This document shows, in pieces, positions 43,948-54,473 of a stretch of 64,000 bases of DNA. The position numbers were made by a program, and so were the translations under genes. Position 1 is the stretch's first letter. Every line of letters begins with the position of its first letter. The stretch is from Hyphomicrobiales bacterium (GTDB lineage Bacteria; Pseudomonadota; Alphaproteobacteria; Rhizobiales; Rhizobiaceae): contig UBTY01000016.1 of NCBI GenBank assembly GCA_900468535.1, positions 1 through 64,000 on the forward strand, in the 5' to 3' direction. The notes beneath the pieces were generated by a model that was not told the DNA's origin, did not search any database, and saw only the letters and a program-made list of their open reading frames with translations.

Positions 43948-46503
43948 TCACACTGCCGGGTTGCCGCTGTTTGTTTCGGGCTCCGGTACTTTTCTGTCTT
44001 GGTCGTTGTCCAGCGTTTCCGGCCGAAGCTTGAAGGCTATCAGGACGGGTGCCGCTATGTAGATGGATGAAAATGTGCCCACGGCAACGCCGAAGAGCAT
44101 TACGAAGGCGAAAGAACGCGTGACCTCGCCTCCGAGCAGTGAAAGTGCTGCGAGCGCCAGCAGCGTCGTCGCGGCTGTCAGCACCGTTCGGGATAGCGTC
44201 TGGTTGATCGAAGCGTCTATAAGGATCGGCAACGGCATCTTGTGATAGCGTCGCAGGTTTTCTCGCATACGGTCGTACACGACGACCGTATCGTTCAAGG
44301 AGTAGCCGATCACCGTCAGCAGTGCCGCCACGCTTGTCAGGTTGAATTCCATGCCCGTCAGAACGAACAAGCCGAGGACCAGTATGATGTCATGAAGCGT
44401 CGCGACGATGGCGCCGATGGCGAACTGCCATTCGAAACGAGCCCAGATATAAACGAGAATGACGATCAGGGACGCAAGTAAGCCGAGCGTTGCAGCTCGT
44501 GTCAGTTCGCCTGACACGGCTGGTCCAACCACCTCGACGCGGCGGAAATCATAGTCGCTGCCGAGCTCGTCGCGCATCAACGTGAGCGCCGACTGTTCGG
44601 CGTTTTCTCCACCGCCTTGTGGCTGCAACTGAACCAACGCGCCAGCAGGGTCACTCAGCCGTCGCGCTGAGATCTCGCCGATGTTGAGATCGCCGAGCCG
44701 ATCGCGGATATCAGCGACATCTGCACGTCCCTGTTTCGCCTTCAGTTCAACGATCGATCCGCCTGCAAAGTCCACGCCCATGTGCAAGCCGACAGCCGCG
44801 AAGCCGATCATGGCTGCGATCGAGAGGGCCGCGGAAATCGTGAAGGAGTATCTGCGGATCCCCATGAAGCGGATATTGGCGCGATCAAAGATGCCGGTGT
44901 TGATATCCCGAGGCAAGTGTCGCGGGTGGCGCCGGTGGAGCCATCGCACGACGATCCAGCGCGTGAGCGTAAACGCTGTAAAGACAGTCGCGAGGATGCC
45001 GGCGGCAAGGGTGACCGCGAACCCGCGCACGGCGTCATTACCGAGAAAATAGAGGATGATGGCGGCGATAAAGATCGTCACGTTTGCGTCAAGCACGGTC
45101 AAGATCGCGCGGTTGAAGCCGTTTTCGATCGCTTCGGCAAACGGACGTCCGGTTTTAGCCTCGTCACGAATGCGCTCGTAGATGAGGACGTTTGCGTCCA
45201 CCGCCATGCCCATGATCAGCACGATGCCGGCGATCCCAGGGAGCGTCAGCGTCGCGCCGATCGCGCTCAGGAAGGCCAGTATCAACAGCAGGTTCACGAC
45301 GAGCGATATGGCGGCGATCACCCCGAGACCGCGATAGAACGCAAACATCAGACCGGCGACCAGGACAGCGGCAACCACGCCCGACCAAATGCCGGCGCGA
45401 GCCGACTCGGCTCCGAGTGCAGGACTAACAGTCCGCTCCTCGACGGTGGTCAGCGTCGCGGGCAAGGCGCCGGCGCGCAGCATCAAGGCGAGGTCGTGGG
45501 CGCCATCCGCGGTGAAGCTCACCGGTATCGTGCCGATTCCATCGAGGATCGGCGCGTTGATTAGCGGAGCCGCCATGACCTGATCGTCGAAGATGATTGC
45601 GAGATGCCGACCGATGTTCTGGCGCGTCTTCTGCGCGAGCCTTTCGGTGCCTTCCGCATCCAGCTTGTAGGAGATGGAGACGGACGAACCATTCACCACG
45701 GACTGAACGTCGATGATATTTTTGCCGGTGACGAAATCCGTTCGATCGACAAGATAAGGAATTGGAGGATCGTCCAGCGAATAGAGGACTTCCGAGGTCG
45801 CAGGCCAGCGTCCGGAGAGCGCCTCCTGACCGGACATGCTCTCATCGATCATCCGCACGGAGATCTTTGCGGGCTCGTTGATGATGTTCTTCAGCCGCTC
45901 GACGTCCACGTCGCCCATGACCTGCAGGTCGACGCGGTCTGCGCCTTCCGGACGAACGACAAAATCGACGTCGCCCAGCGCTTCCACACGGCGCTGCACG
46001 ACATCGACGGACTGCGATTGCCCGGCCAAAATGCCGGCATCGACGGCATCGTCGGAGATATCCAGCGTGAACTGTCCGGCTTCGTCATGACGGACAATGA
46101 GATTCGGCGCAGCGCCACCCAAGAAACCGCTCTTCAGGCTGGCAACAAGCCCCTCGAGCGCCTTTGCCGCCGCCGGTATCTGCGGGCCGTCAGCGATCTT
46201 GACGCTTACCGTTTGGTCGTTACCGGTCAATCCGGTGTAGCGAATATTGGCCTGTCGCAAATTGTTGCGGACGCCGGCGACGGTCTCTTCAAGCAACTCG
46301 CGGACGATATCGGTGCGTTCAATCTTGAAAAGAAGGTGGGTGCCGCCACGCAGATCTGCTCCAAGATCGATGCGATTATGGGGCAACCAGTTCGGCAGGC
46401 GTTCGAGCGCCTTGTCCGACAAGAGATTGGGGGTGGCCGCCAGGACGGCGACCAGCAAGACGAACCAGATCAGAAAGGTCTTCCAGCGGGAAAAATGAAG
46501 CAT
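43948..46503 (-). CDS. secDF: fused protein-export membrane protein SecDF
   Basis: An 851-residue RND-type protein, SecD and SecF in one chain, that uses proton motive force to pull preproteins through SecYEG. SecD: first membrane segment 10-27, periplasmic P1 domain (DLRGGTHLLFKIE, VVNGSSVSISYKLD), then membrane segments with LPGIAGIVLIMGMAVDANVLIYERIRDE, the conserved Asp of the proton path. SecF: GVDFAGGSIVELK, LGLFVLTGMEFNLTSVAALLT and SLNDTVVVYDRMREN. The fusion is usual in Rhizobiales but separate in E. coli. It is followed by the NDUFAF3- and NDUFAF6-like genes and preceded by yajC. Confidence 0.96.
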   Translation of the reverse strand: MLHFSRWKTFLIWFVLLVAVLAATPNLLSDKALERLPNWLPHNRIDLGADLRGGTHLLFKIERTDIVRELLEETVAGVRNNLRQANIRYTGLTGNDQTVSVKIADGPQIPAAAKALEGLVASLKSGFLGGAAPNLIVRHDEAGQFTLDISDDAVDAGILAGQSQSVDVVQRRVEALGDVDFVVRPEGADRVDLQVMGDVDVERLKNIINEPAKISVRMIDESMSGQEALSGRWPATSEVLYSLDDPPIPYLVDRTDFVTGKNIIDVQSVVNGSSVSISYKLDAEGTERLAQKTRQNIGRHLAIIFDDQVMAAPLINAPILDGIGTIPVSFTADGAHDLALMLRAGALPATLTTVEERTVSPALGAESARAGIWSGVVAAVLVAGLMFAFYRGLGVIAAISLVVNLLLILAFLSAIGATLTLPGIAGIVLIMGMAVDANVLIYERIRDEAKTGRPFAEAIENGFNRAILTVLDANVTIFIAAIILYFLGNDAVRGFAVTLAAGILATVFTAFTLTRWIVVRWLHRRHPRHLPRDINTGIFDRANIRFMGIRRYSFTISAALSIAAMIGFAAVGLHMGVDFAGGSIVELKAKQGRADVADIRDRLGDLNIGEISARRLSDPAGALVQLQPQGGGENAEQSALTLMRDELGSDYDFRRVEVVGPAVSGELTRAATLGLLASLIVILVYIWARFEWQFAIGAIVATLHDIILVLGLFVLTGMEFNLTSVAALLTVIGYSLNDTVVVYDRMRENLRRYHKMPLPILIDASINQTLSRTVLTAATTLLALAALSLLGGEVTRSFAFVMLFGVAVGTFSSIYIAAPVLIAFKLRPETLDNDQDRKVPEPETNSGNPAV

Positions 46504-46555
46504 TTTTACTCGACTATATCCGACCCGGCCAATCCGGTTCGCTAAAGCAGGCTAG

Positions 46556-46903
46556 TTATGCAGCGTCAGCCTTGACCGGCTCACCCTTCACGCGCACTTC
46601 CGAAATGCCGGTGCGAACGATGCGAACACGGACGCCGTCTGCAATTTCGACTTCCAGTTCCTTGTCGTCAACGACTTTGGTTACCTTACCGACGAGGCCG
46701 CCGCCCGTGACAACCTGGTCACCACGGCGAATAGCCTTCAGGGTTTCATCGCGCTTCTTTGCCTGGGCGCGCTGCGGCCGGATGAGCAGGAAATACCAGA
46801 CGACCATCAACGGCACGAACAGGATAATCATTTCAAAGCCAGAGCCGAACGGCGATGCCGCGGTGTCGGTGCCAACCTGGGCAAATGCCGGGGTGATGAA
46901 CAT
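46556..46903 (-). CDS. yajC: preprotein translocase subunit YajC
   Basis: A 115-residue partner of SecDF. One membrane segment (about 24-42: FEMIILFVPLMVVWYFLLIRPQ) is followed by the KKRDETLKAIRRGDQVVTGGGLVGKV soluble domain, abridged here as KKRDETLK and GDQVVTGGG. I chose the ATG at 46903, with GAGGAG seven bases upstream. It is the first gene of the yajC-secDF operon and is divergent from the AAA ATPase gene across about 210 bases. Confidence 0.94.
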   Translation of the reverse strand: MFITPAFAQVGTDTAASPFGSGFEMIILFVPLMVVWYFLLIRPQRAQAKKRDETLKAIRRGDQVVTGGGLVGKVTKVVDDKELEVEIADGVRVRIVRTGISEVRVKGEPVKADAA

Positions 46904-47112
46904 GCTAAAACTCCTCAAACTCTGCCGGAGGCGGAATGTCGCCTTTTCGCGGGTGGCCGGACTATAATTATGGTCTTTGCGAATGCAACAGGAACGGCCG
47001 GAAACCGTACCGATTCCGCTGCCTCTTAACCTTTCCGCTCGTGAATTGCCATGCTACCCCGCTCGGAAAAGACCAAGGCACACAGCCAACCGCGCTCGAA
47101 GGAGTAAAAGCA

Positions 47113-47985
47113 ATGGCCGAAGATCTGAACCACGTCATTCTCGCGGAGCTCCGCCGGCTCGCGAACGCTGTCGAGCGTCTGGCAGGACCGGCTCCTGAAA
47201 CCAACGACTGGACGGCAGCCGACTGCTTCGTCTGGTCCCCGGCCCGCCTCCACCTGCAGCCTGTCAGACGGCCAAACCGCATTGCACTGAAACTGATCCG
47301 CGGCGTCGACCGCGTGCGCGATATCCTCCATGAAAATACAGTCCGGTTTGCAGAGGGCTTTGCCGCCAACAACGTCCTGTTGTGGGGCGCTCGTGGCATG
47401 GGCAAGTCGTCGCTCGTGAAGGCTGTCCATGAGGACGTGCGTCGCGAAAGCGGCGTCTCGCTAAAGCTCGTCGAGGTTCACCGGGAGGACATCGCCAGCC
47501 TGCCGACGCTGCTCGACCTTCTGAAAGACACCCCTCACCGCGTCATCGTTTTCTGCGACGACCTGTCGTTCGACCACGACGATACTGCCTATAAGTCGCT
47601 CAAGGCGGCATTGGACGGCGGCGTCGAAGGGCGTCCGGACAATGTCCTTTTCTACGCGACCTCCAACCGTCGCCATCTGCTGCCGCGCCACATGATGGAG
47701 AACGAGCAGTCGACGGCCATCAACCCGTCCGAGGCCGTTGAAGAGAAGGTTTCCCTCTCCGATCGTTTCGGCCTGTGGCTGGGCTTCCACAAGTGTGGAC
47801 AGGAAGACTACCTGAAGATGATCGATGGCTATGCCGACCACTTCAAGCTCCCGCTCGATCGCGAAAAGATGCATGCCGAAGCGCTTGAGTGGGCGACAAC
47901 GCGCGGCGCCCGATCGGGCCGCGTCGCCTGGCAGTACATCCAGGACCTTGCAGGCCGGTCGCGGATCGCGCTTGACCGCGCCTGA
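47113..47985 (+). CDS. DUF815 AAA-type ATPase
   Basis: A 290-residue cytoplasmic P-loop ATPase of the DUF815 family (PF05673). Walker A is LWGARGMGKSSLVKA (about 96-110) and Walker B-like VIVFCDDLSFD follows; ATSNRRHLLPRHM acts as sensor I. No partner domain is visible. I chose the ATG at 47113, preceded by GGAG; the frame opens earlier at 46936 but overlaps yajC's control region. The role in the cell is unknown. TTGC-GAAT-GCAA (N4 spacing) lies upstream near 46977. Confidence 0.88.
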   Translation: MAEDLNHVILAELRRLANAVERLAGPAPETNDWTAADCFVWSPARLHLQPVRRPNRIALKLIRGVDRVRDILHENTVRFAEGFAANNVLLWGARGMGKSSLVKAVHEDVRRESGVSLKLVEVHREDIASLPTLLDLLKDTPHRVIVFCDDLSFDHDDTAYKSLKAALDGGVEGRPDNVLFYATSNRRHLLPRHMMENEQSTAINPSEAVEEKVSLSDRFGLWLGFHKCGQEDYLKMIDGYADHFKLPLDREKMHAEALEWATTRGARSGRVAWQYIQDLAGRSRIALDRA

Positions 47986-48010
47986 GCTCGGAAAATTCCA
48001 TCTGAAACGA

Positions 48011-48044
48011 CAAAAGCCCGGCGAGATGCCGGGCTTTTGTTTTG
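48011..48044. terminator. bidirectional terminator between the ATPase and LytM genes
   Basis: CAAAAGCCCGGC (48011-48022) pairs perfectly with GCCGGGCTTTTG (48028-48039) around GAGAT. A GTTTTG run follows on the plus strand and the minus strand ends in TTTTG, so it can serve both convergent genes. Confidence 0.9.
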
Positions 48045-48061
48045 TCCTCGAGACGCAATAC

Positions 48062-49627
48062 CTATTCGAGGAAAGTGATCGGGTTCACCGGCGTCGCATC
48101 CTTGCGGACTTCGAAGTGAACCTGCGGCTGCTTGACGTTGCCGCTCATGCCCGACACGGCGACCGTCTGGCCGCGCTGGATCTTCTGGCCGCGCGTTACG
48201 CTCAGCGTGTCGGCGTTGCCGTAGACAGTCACGGTGCCATCGTCGTGGCGAACGAGAACCGTATTGCCGAGCTCCTTCAGACCGTTGCCGGCGTAGATGA
48301 CGACGCCATTTTCAGCGGCCTTGATCGGCGTGCCCTGCGGTACGGAGATGTCGATACCGTCGTTGCGGCTGCCGTTGACATTAGCGCCGTAGGCCGCGAT
48401 GACAGCCCCACGGACAGGCCAGCGATACTTGCCGATGCCTGTCGCCTCCGGAGCCGCAGAGGCAACCTCCTTCTTGGCAGCCTCATCAACCGTCTCGGTC
48501 GCAACAGGCGCCTTGTAGGTTGCAGGCTGGGCCTGAGCGGCCGTTGCCGGAGCAGAAACAGGCTGCGCAGCTACCTTAGGCTCACCCTTGGCAGGGATCG
48601 CCGCGGTCTTCATCGTATCCGGAGAGCCATTCGGAAGCCTGAGTTCCTGACCAATACGGATCGAACCAGCCGACAGATTGTTTGCGGCCTTCAGATCGTC
48701 GATGCTCGTGCCAGTCGCCTTGGCGATCTTCGCAAGCGAGTCGCCCGGCTTTACGACATAGGTGCCACCGGGGCCCTTGCCTGCTCCAGCCGGCAGCTTG
48801 CCTGCCTGGTCGGCACTCGCCATCGACTTGTCACGGGCTGAATTCGCGCCTGGGATGACCGCAACGTTCTGGTCCTGCTGCTTGCCCGGCTGCGGCTGCT
48901 GGCCACCCTTCGAGAGATCAGCTGCCTGCGCCGAAGCCTTGGCTGCATTGCCGCCGTTGAAAGTCGGAATGAGAATGATCTGTCCGGGCTTTGCAGCAGC
49001 GGCCGTCTTCAGGCCATTGACGCGAAGGATTTCCTTTTCCGGCACGCCGTAACGGTTCGCAAGCGTGGTGACGCTTTCGCCTGGACGGAGCGTGACCGAA
49101 GGAGCGTTCGTTGCGGACCAGCCGGACACCTTCTTCGGGGTCGAGCCGGTGACGATCGCATCGGCATCAGCCTTCGGCGGCACGAGAACCGGAGCGGACT
49201 TCTTCGGTGCTGCTGCCGGGAAAGGCTGAGCAAGAGCAACCTGCCGCTCATGGGCAGGAGCCACAGCACCGGGCGCCGAGAGTTCGGAACGCTGAACAGA
49301 GACCGGAGCCGAAGCCATCCGCGCATTGGAGCCGTAAGCCGGCTGAGCGGGATATGGCTGATTCATAGCCTGCGAGCGAGTGGAATAATCTGGCTGCTGC
49401 ATGCCGCCGCCCTGCAGGTCGGCCTGCGGTACCGGATCGGCCTGAAGACCACTCACATTCCTGCGAGGAACGGAATTTGTGGTCATCTGATCCTGGCCGG
49501 CGGAGGAGAACAAACCACCGAACCGCGTCACATCGGAACTGCACCCCGTTGCAACACTTGCCAGCAAAGCCGCCATCGCCACATTACCGGCAGACTTCCC
49601 AAACCTTGACGAAAGACTGAAACGCAT
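48062..49627 (-). CDS. LysM-LytM lipoprotein with degenerate M23 domain (NlpD/DipM-like)
   Basis: A 521-residue envelope lipoprotein: signal peptide with lipobox ending ATGC (Cys29), a Pro/Gln-rich stretch, two LysM peptidoglycan-binding domains (about 177-221 and 289-333) and a C-terminal LytM/M23 domain (about 405-518). The zinc ligands are lost: the H-x-G-x-D motif reads NDGID (Asn422), YaHL is YGNA, and HxH is QVH. Such proteins activate cell-wall amidases instead of cutting, as NlpD and DipM do. It sits next to pcm and surE like E. coli nlpD. Start at ATG 49627; a GTG at 49639 also opens the frame. Confidence 0.88.
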   Translation of the reverse strand: MRFSLSSRFGKSAGNVAMAALLASVATGCSSDVTRFGGLFSSAGQDQMTTNSVPRRNVSGLQADPVPQADLQGGGMQQPDYSTRSQAMNQPYPAQPAYGSNARMASAPVSVQRSELSAPGAVAPAHERQVALAQPFPAAAPKKSAPVLVPPKADADAIVTGSTPKKVSGWSATNAPSVTLRPGESVTTLANRYGVPEKEILRVNGLKTAAAAKPGQIILIPTFNGGNAAKASAQAADLSKGGQQPQPGKQQDQNVAVIPGANSARDKSMASADQAGKLPAGAGKGPGGTYVVKPGDSLAKIAKATGTSIDDLKAANNLSAGSIRIGQELRLPNGSPDTMKTAAIPAKGEPKVAAQPVSAPATAAQAQPATYKAPVATETVDEAAKKEVASAAPEATGIGKYRWPVRGAVIAAYGANVNGSRNDGIDISVPQGTPIKAAENGVVIYAGNGLKELGNTVLVRHDDGTVTVYGNADTLSVTRGQKIQRGQTVAVSGMSGNVKQPQVHFEVRKDATPVNPITFLE

Positions 49628-49761
49628 GACTCGACCCACTGAGAACGCAACCTTTTGTGGGTTTATTAAAGCGCGTTAGTATTACCACGCGGTTAAGGCA
49701 GCGAAATCAGCGGGATTTTTTTGAGAGATTGCTAACCATAGCCACGGCGCGGCCGGTTTAC

Positions 49762-50415
49762 CTAGAGCTGCGAGGCAACCCGCGGGACGATCGGCAAATA
49801 GGGAGAATTGAAGAGTTCTTCGCGCTCGAAGCGGCTGCCCGTCTTCGTCAAGCGAACGAGCCGACACTCATTTTCGGAGATCATCAGCGGCGCAATCATC
49901 GAGCCGCCGGATACCAACTGATCCGTGTAGAAGCGTGGCATCGAATTGAATGCGGCGGTGACTAGGATACGATCGAAGGTTCCCTCGCCCTGCACTCCCG
50001 CGCTGCCGTCGGCCTGGCGCACGATCACATTCCTGATGCTCAATGCTTCCAACCGCTTCTGGGCGTTGGTGGTCAGCGTCTTGTATCGGTCGATCGTCAG
50101 GACGCGTTCGGCCATGCGAGCGATGACCGCTGTCATGAAGCCGCTGCCGGTACCGACCTCGAGCACCCGCTGGCCGGGTTTGATCTTCAGCGCATGCAGG
50201 ATCTTTACCGCGAGATCCACGCCCTCGAGGAATGAGCCGCATTCGATAGGGATTGTCCGGCTGGAATAGGCATGGTCGGCAAATTGCGGCGGTACGAACG
50301 CCGATCGCGGCGTCTGCTCTACAGCCGTGAGCAGGTCGATATCCGATACGCCCTCTGCCCGCAGGCGCAGAACAAGCGCCGCAAAGCCTTCCTTTTCGAC
50401 AAGACGTGTCGTCAA
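49762..50415 (-). CDS. pcm: protein-L-isoaspartate O-methyltransferase
   Basis: Repairs isoaspartyl residues in damaged proteins using SAM, 217 residues. VLEVGTGSGFMTAVIARMA is the SAM motif I, and FDRILVTAAF follows as motif III. The N-terminal PRSAFVPPQFADHAYS stretch is the substrate-recognition region. It lies six bases after surE's stop on the same strand, the conserved surE-pcm arrangement, and precedes the LytM factor. Confidence 0.95.
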   Translation of the reverse strand: MTTRLVEKEGFAALVLRLRAEGVSDIDLLTAVEQTPRSAFVPPQFADHAYSSRTIPIECGSFLEGVDLAVKILHALKIKPGQRVLEVGTGSGFMTAVIARMAERVLTIDRYKTLTTNAQKRLEALSIRNVIVRQADGSAGVQGEGTFDRILVTAAFNSMPRFYTDQLVSGGSMIAPLMISENECRLVRLTKTGSRFEREELFNSPYLPIVPRVASQL

Positions 50416-50421
50416 CGCTAG

Positions 50422-51189
50422 TTACTCCGTACCAGAAAGCGCCCGCGCCAGGCGGTCCTGTACGGAATAATCGGTCAAATCCAGTTTCAAAGGTGTTACC
50501 GAAATCTTGCGATGTTTGAGAGCGTGGATATCGGTGCCTTCGGTAAAGGCGCCGGCACGCTCGCCAAACTTCAGCCAGTAGTATGGGAAGCCGCGCCCAT
50601 CGGCTCTCGCGTCGACCTGCAGATTGAAGGCCAATTTGCCCTGCGAAGTGACATCGACACCCTCGACTTCTTCCGGCCGGCAATTGGGGAAATTGAGGTT
50701 GAGGAATGTCCCATCCGGCAAATCGAGCGGAATAAGCTTGTCGAGAAGTGCCGGCGCATGTGCCTCGCAAACCTCCCATGGGACGGTCCGCGTGCCGTCC
50801 TCGTAGCCATAGGCCTGGCTCAGCGCGAAGGAACGGATGCCCTGCATCGTTCCCTCGATCGCGCCGGCGATGGTGCCGGAATAGGTCACATCGTCTGCGA
50901 CATTCGAACCGGAGTTCACGCCCGAGAGAACGAGATCCGGCTTGATGTCCATCACCTGCTTGATGCCCATGATAACGCAATCGGTCGGCGTGCCCCGCAA
51001 AGCGAAGTGCTTGTCCGAAATCTTGCGCAGACGCAGAGGCTCCGACAGGCTCAGGGAGTGCGCAAGGCCGCTCTGGTCCGTTTCAGGTGCTACGATCCAG
51101 ACGTCGTCGGACAAGGTTCGCGCAATCCGCTCAAGCGCCGCCAGCCCTTCAGCGTGAATGCCGTCGTCGTTGGTGAGCAGAATGCGCAT
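50422..51189 (-). CDS. surE: 5'/3'-nucleotidase SurE
   Basis: Metal-dependent nucleotidase and exopolyphosphatase, 255 residues. The N-terminus [16 protein letters not shown] carries the metal-binding Asp pair, and [22 protein letters not shown] the conserved Asn/Ser set, abridged here at SGVNSGSN. The enzyme acts on nucleoside monophosphates, useful in stationary phase. It is five bases from serS's stop and six from pcm, an operon serS-surE-pcm. Confidence 0.95.
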   Translation of the reverse strand: MRILLTNDDGIHAEGLAALERIARTLSDDVWIVAPETDQSGLAHSLSLSEPLRLRKISDKHFALRGTPTDCVIMGIKQVMDIKPDLVLSGVNSGSNVADDVTYSGTIAGAIEGTMQGIRSFALSQAYGYEDGTRTVPWEVCEAHAPALLDKLIPLDLPDGTFLNLNFPNCRPEEVEGVDVTSQGKLAFNLQVDARADGRGFPYYWLKFGERAGAFTEGTDIHALKHRKISVTPLKLDLTDYSVQDRLARALSGTE

Positions 51190-51193
51190 CGGT

Positions 51194-52477
<1,284 letters not shown>

Positions 52478-52492
52478 GGTCGTTCCAGGTCG

Positions 52493-52529
52493 TTGAAAAA
52501 GAAATAGCCCGGTCAAAGCCTGACCGGGC
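52493..52529 (-). terminator. terminator-like hairpin at the tatC-serS junction
   Basis: GCCCGGTCA (52507-52515) pairs perfectly with TGACCGGGC (52521-52529). On the minus strand a TATTTCTTTTTC tail follows. It lies 43 bases past the tatC stop and 29 bases before the serS start, with no room for a promoter between, so it is either a leaky terminator or an attenuator of serS. Confidence 0.7.
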
Positions 52530-52572
52530 CCTGACCGGATGTTTTAAAAGCGTTACGAGGATGCCTGAAGTC

Positions 52573-53400
52573 TCAGACGCTGTCCGTATTGGCGACGTCC
52601 GTCGAACCCTCAGCCTCTTCGGCCGCTTCGCGGGCACGCTGGCGCTCCACGAGTCGCGCTGCGTAGATGGAAATCTCGTAGAGAAGGATGGTCGGCAGCG
52701 CAAGACCGATCTGAGACATCGGATCCGGCGGCGTCAGGACGGCCGCAACGACGAAGGCAAGGACGATCGCAAACTTGCGCTTCTCCTTGAGCCAGTCCGA
52801 TGTCAGCAGACCGACGCGAGCGAGAAGGGTCGTGATGACCGGCAGCTGGAAGACCAGACCGAACGAGAACACCAGCGTCATGATGAGGCTGAGATATTCC
52901 GAAACCTTCGGCAGCAGCGAGATCGCCACATCGCCTTCGCCCGGCGCCTGCTGCATGGTCAGGAAGAACCACATGACCATCGGCGTGAAGAAGAAGTAGA
53001 CCAGCGAAGCGCCCATCAGAAAAAGAATTGGCGACGCGATCAGGAACGGCAGGAAAGCAGCGCGTTCATTCTTGTAGAGTCCAGGCGCGACGAACTTGTA
53101 GATCTGCGCGGCGATGATCGGAAAGGCGATGACCAATCCGCCAAACATAGCAACCTTCACCTGGGTGAAGAAGAATTCCTGCGGAGCGGTGTAGATCAAC
53201 TGCGCCTTGGAAACATCGAGATGCGCCCAGATCACCGCCCACTTGTAAGGGAATACCAGCGCATTGAAGAGATGCTTGGCGAAGATGAAGCAGACGATGA
53301 AGGCAACAAAGAAGGCGCCGATCGACCACATCAGCCGGGTGCGCAGCTCCATCAGATGTTCGATCAGCGGCTGCGGCTTGTCTTCGATCTCACCGCTCAT
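52573..53400 (-). CDS. tatC: twin-arginine translocase subunit TatC
   Basis: A 275-residue six-segment inner-membrane core of the Tat translocase that recognises RR signal peptides. The N-terminal LIEHLMELRTRLMWS is the conserved cytoplasmic cap, and FVAPGLYKNERAAFLPF and VISFGLVFQLPV-like stretches (seen as SFGLVFQLPVI) are family hallmarks. The C-terminal tail is Glu/Ala-rich. It overlaps tatB by four bases (ATGA). A substrate is encoded in the window, the GH16 glycanase at 11018. Confidence 0.96.
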   Translation of the reverse strand: MSGEIEDKPQPLIEHLMELRTRLMWSIGAFFVAFIVCFIFAKHLFNALVFPYKWAVIWAHLDVSKAQLIYTAPQEFFFTQVKVAMFGGLVIAFPIIAAQIYKFVAPGLYKNERAAFLPFLIASPILFLMGASLVYFFFTPMVMWFFLTMQQAPGEGDVAISLLPKVSEYLSLIMTLVFSFGLVFQLPVITTLLARVGLLTSDWLKEKRKFAIVLAFVVAAVLTPPDPMSQIGLALPTILLYEISIYAARLVERQRAREAAEEAEGSTDVANTDSV

Positions 53401-54044
53401 GCCTCATCCTTCTTCTTTCTGGCTGTCGTCTTCTTCGGGACGACTGCGGCATCCGTTTCGACGGCAGCAGGCTTCTTCGCTACCGTCTTGGCTGGCGCCC
53501 GCTTCTTCTTTTCCTCTGGCGCGACTGCGATGGCAGCAACCGCGTCAGATTTCTCCGCAGCCTTGGCGCGCGGCTTGCGCACGGTCTTCGGCTTTGCCGC
53601 CTGTGGCTCGGCGCCCGGCATCGCAGCGGCTGCCATCGGCTGCGGCGTCGGAGGCGGCATTTCGGGCGGCGTGGCCGGCAAGCTCACTGCGGGTTCCGGC
53701 GCCGACATTGGCGTGGCTGGAACTTCCGTCTTGTTGTCGACGGTGGTCGCCTTCTGGAGATCGGCCTTGATCTCATTTCCCATCTGCCGAAGAGGATTCA
53801 TGGCCTCTCTCAGCGAGTTTACGGGATTGAGCTTCTGCGCATCATTCAGCGTCTGGCGCACTTCGTCCATGTCGGCCTCGCGTAGCGCTTCATCGAACTG
53901 TGCGCGAAATTCGCCTGCAACCTTCTTTGCACGCTGCGTCATCTTGCCGAATGCACGAAGCATCGGCGGCAGATCCTTAGGACCCACCACAACAATCAAA
54001 ACGACCGCGATGACGAGCAGCTCGGTCCAGCCTATATCGAACAT
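53397..54044 (-). CDS. tatB: twin-arginine translocase subunit TatB
   Basis: A 215-residue protein with an N-terminal membrane segment (about 2-20: FDIGWTELLVIAVVLIVVVGP), an amphipathic helix (DLPPMLRAFGKMTQRAKK) and a long Lys/Ala/Pro-rich cytoplasmic tail (about 115-215) with repeats of KKxA, longer than the E. coli tail. AGGAG lies six bases before the ATG. It follows tatA by 48 bases and overlaps tatC. Confidence 0.95.
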   Translation of the reverse strand: MFDIGWTELLVIAVVLIVVVGPKDLPPMLRAFGKMTQRAKKVAGEFRAQFDEALREADMDEVRQTLNDAQKLNPVNSLREAMNPLRQMGNEIKADLQKATTVDNKTEVPATPMSAPEPAVSLPATPPEMPPPTPQPMAAAAMPGAEPQAAKPKTVRKPRAKAAEKSDAVAAIAVAPEEKKKRAPAKTVAKKPAAVETDAAVVPKKTTARKKKDEA

Positions 54045-54092
54045 TCAAGGCTCCTGGGCGGGAAACGCGGGGGCTGCGTTTGCCCGGACGTG

Positions 54093-54287
54093 TTACTTGG
54101 TTTCGTCGGCCTTGTGATCGACGGTCTTGCTCGTGGTCTCGGGCGCGTCCTCGTCGTTCATGCCCTTCTTGAAGCTCTTGATGCCCTTGGCGACATCACC
54201 CATCAGTTCGGGGATCTTGCCGCGACCGAACAACAACAGCACGATGACCAGAACGATCAACCAGTGCCACATGCTAAAAGAACCCAT
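54093..54287 (-). CDS. tatA: twin-arginine translocase subunit TatA
   Basis: A 64-residue protein: short membrane segment ([17 protein letters not shown]), the conserved [20 protein letters not shown] hinge and amphipathic helix, then a charged tail. It polymerises to form the Tat pore. First gene of tatABC; the promoter should lie in the 186 bases before it, after scpB. Confidence 0.96.
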   Translation of the reverse strand: MGSFSMWHWLIVLVIVLLLFGRGKIPELMGDVAKGIKSFKKGMNDEDAPETTSKTVDHKADETK

Positions 54288-54473
54288 TACGCTAACTCCC
54301 TGTTGCGATGTCAGTCTGATGTAAGAATTTGCAACACCAAATCCAACATCAAATTCCCCGTAGATCGAAGCTTAATGTCACGCCTTTGCCCTTGGTGACA
54401 AGCCGTTTAAACTTCGAAAACTTGTGATCGGCATTGTTTTCGCCACCGATGGCAAAACAAAGACGTGATGCAG

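Noticed and set aside
46974..46988. TTGC-GAAT-GCAA upstream of the DUF815 gene as another copy of the recurrent palindrome.
   Set aside because: The spacer is four bases, which would shift the half-sites on the helix; not counted.
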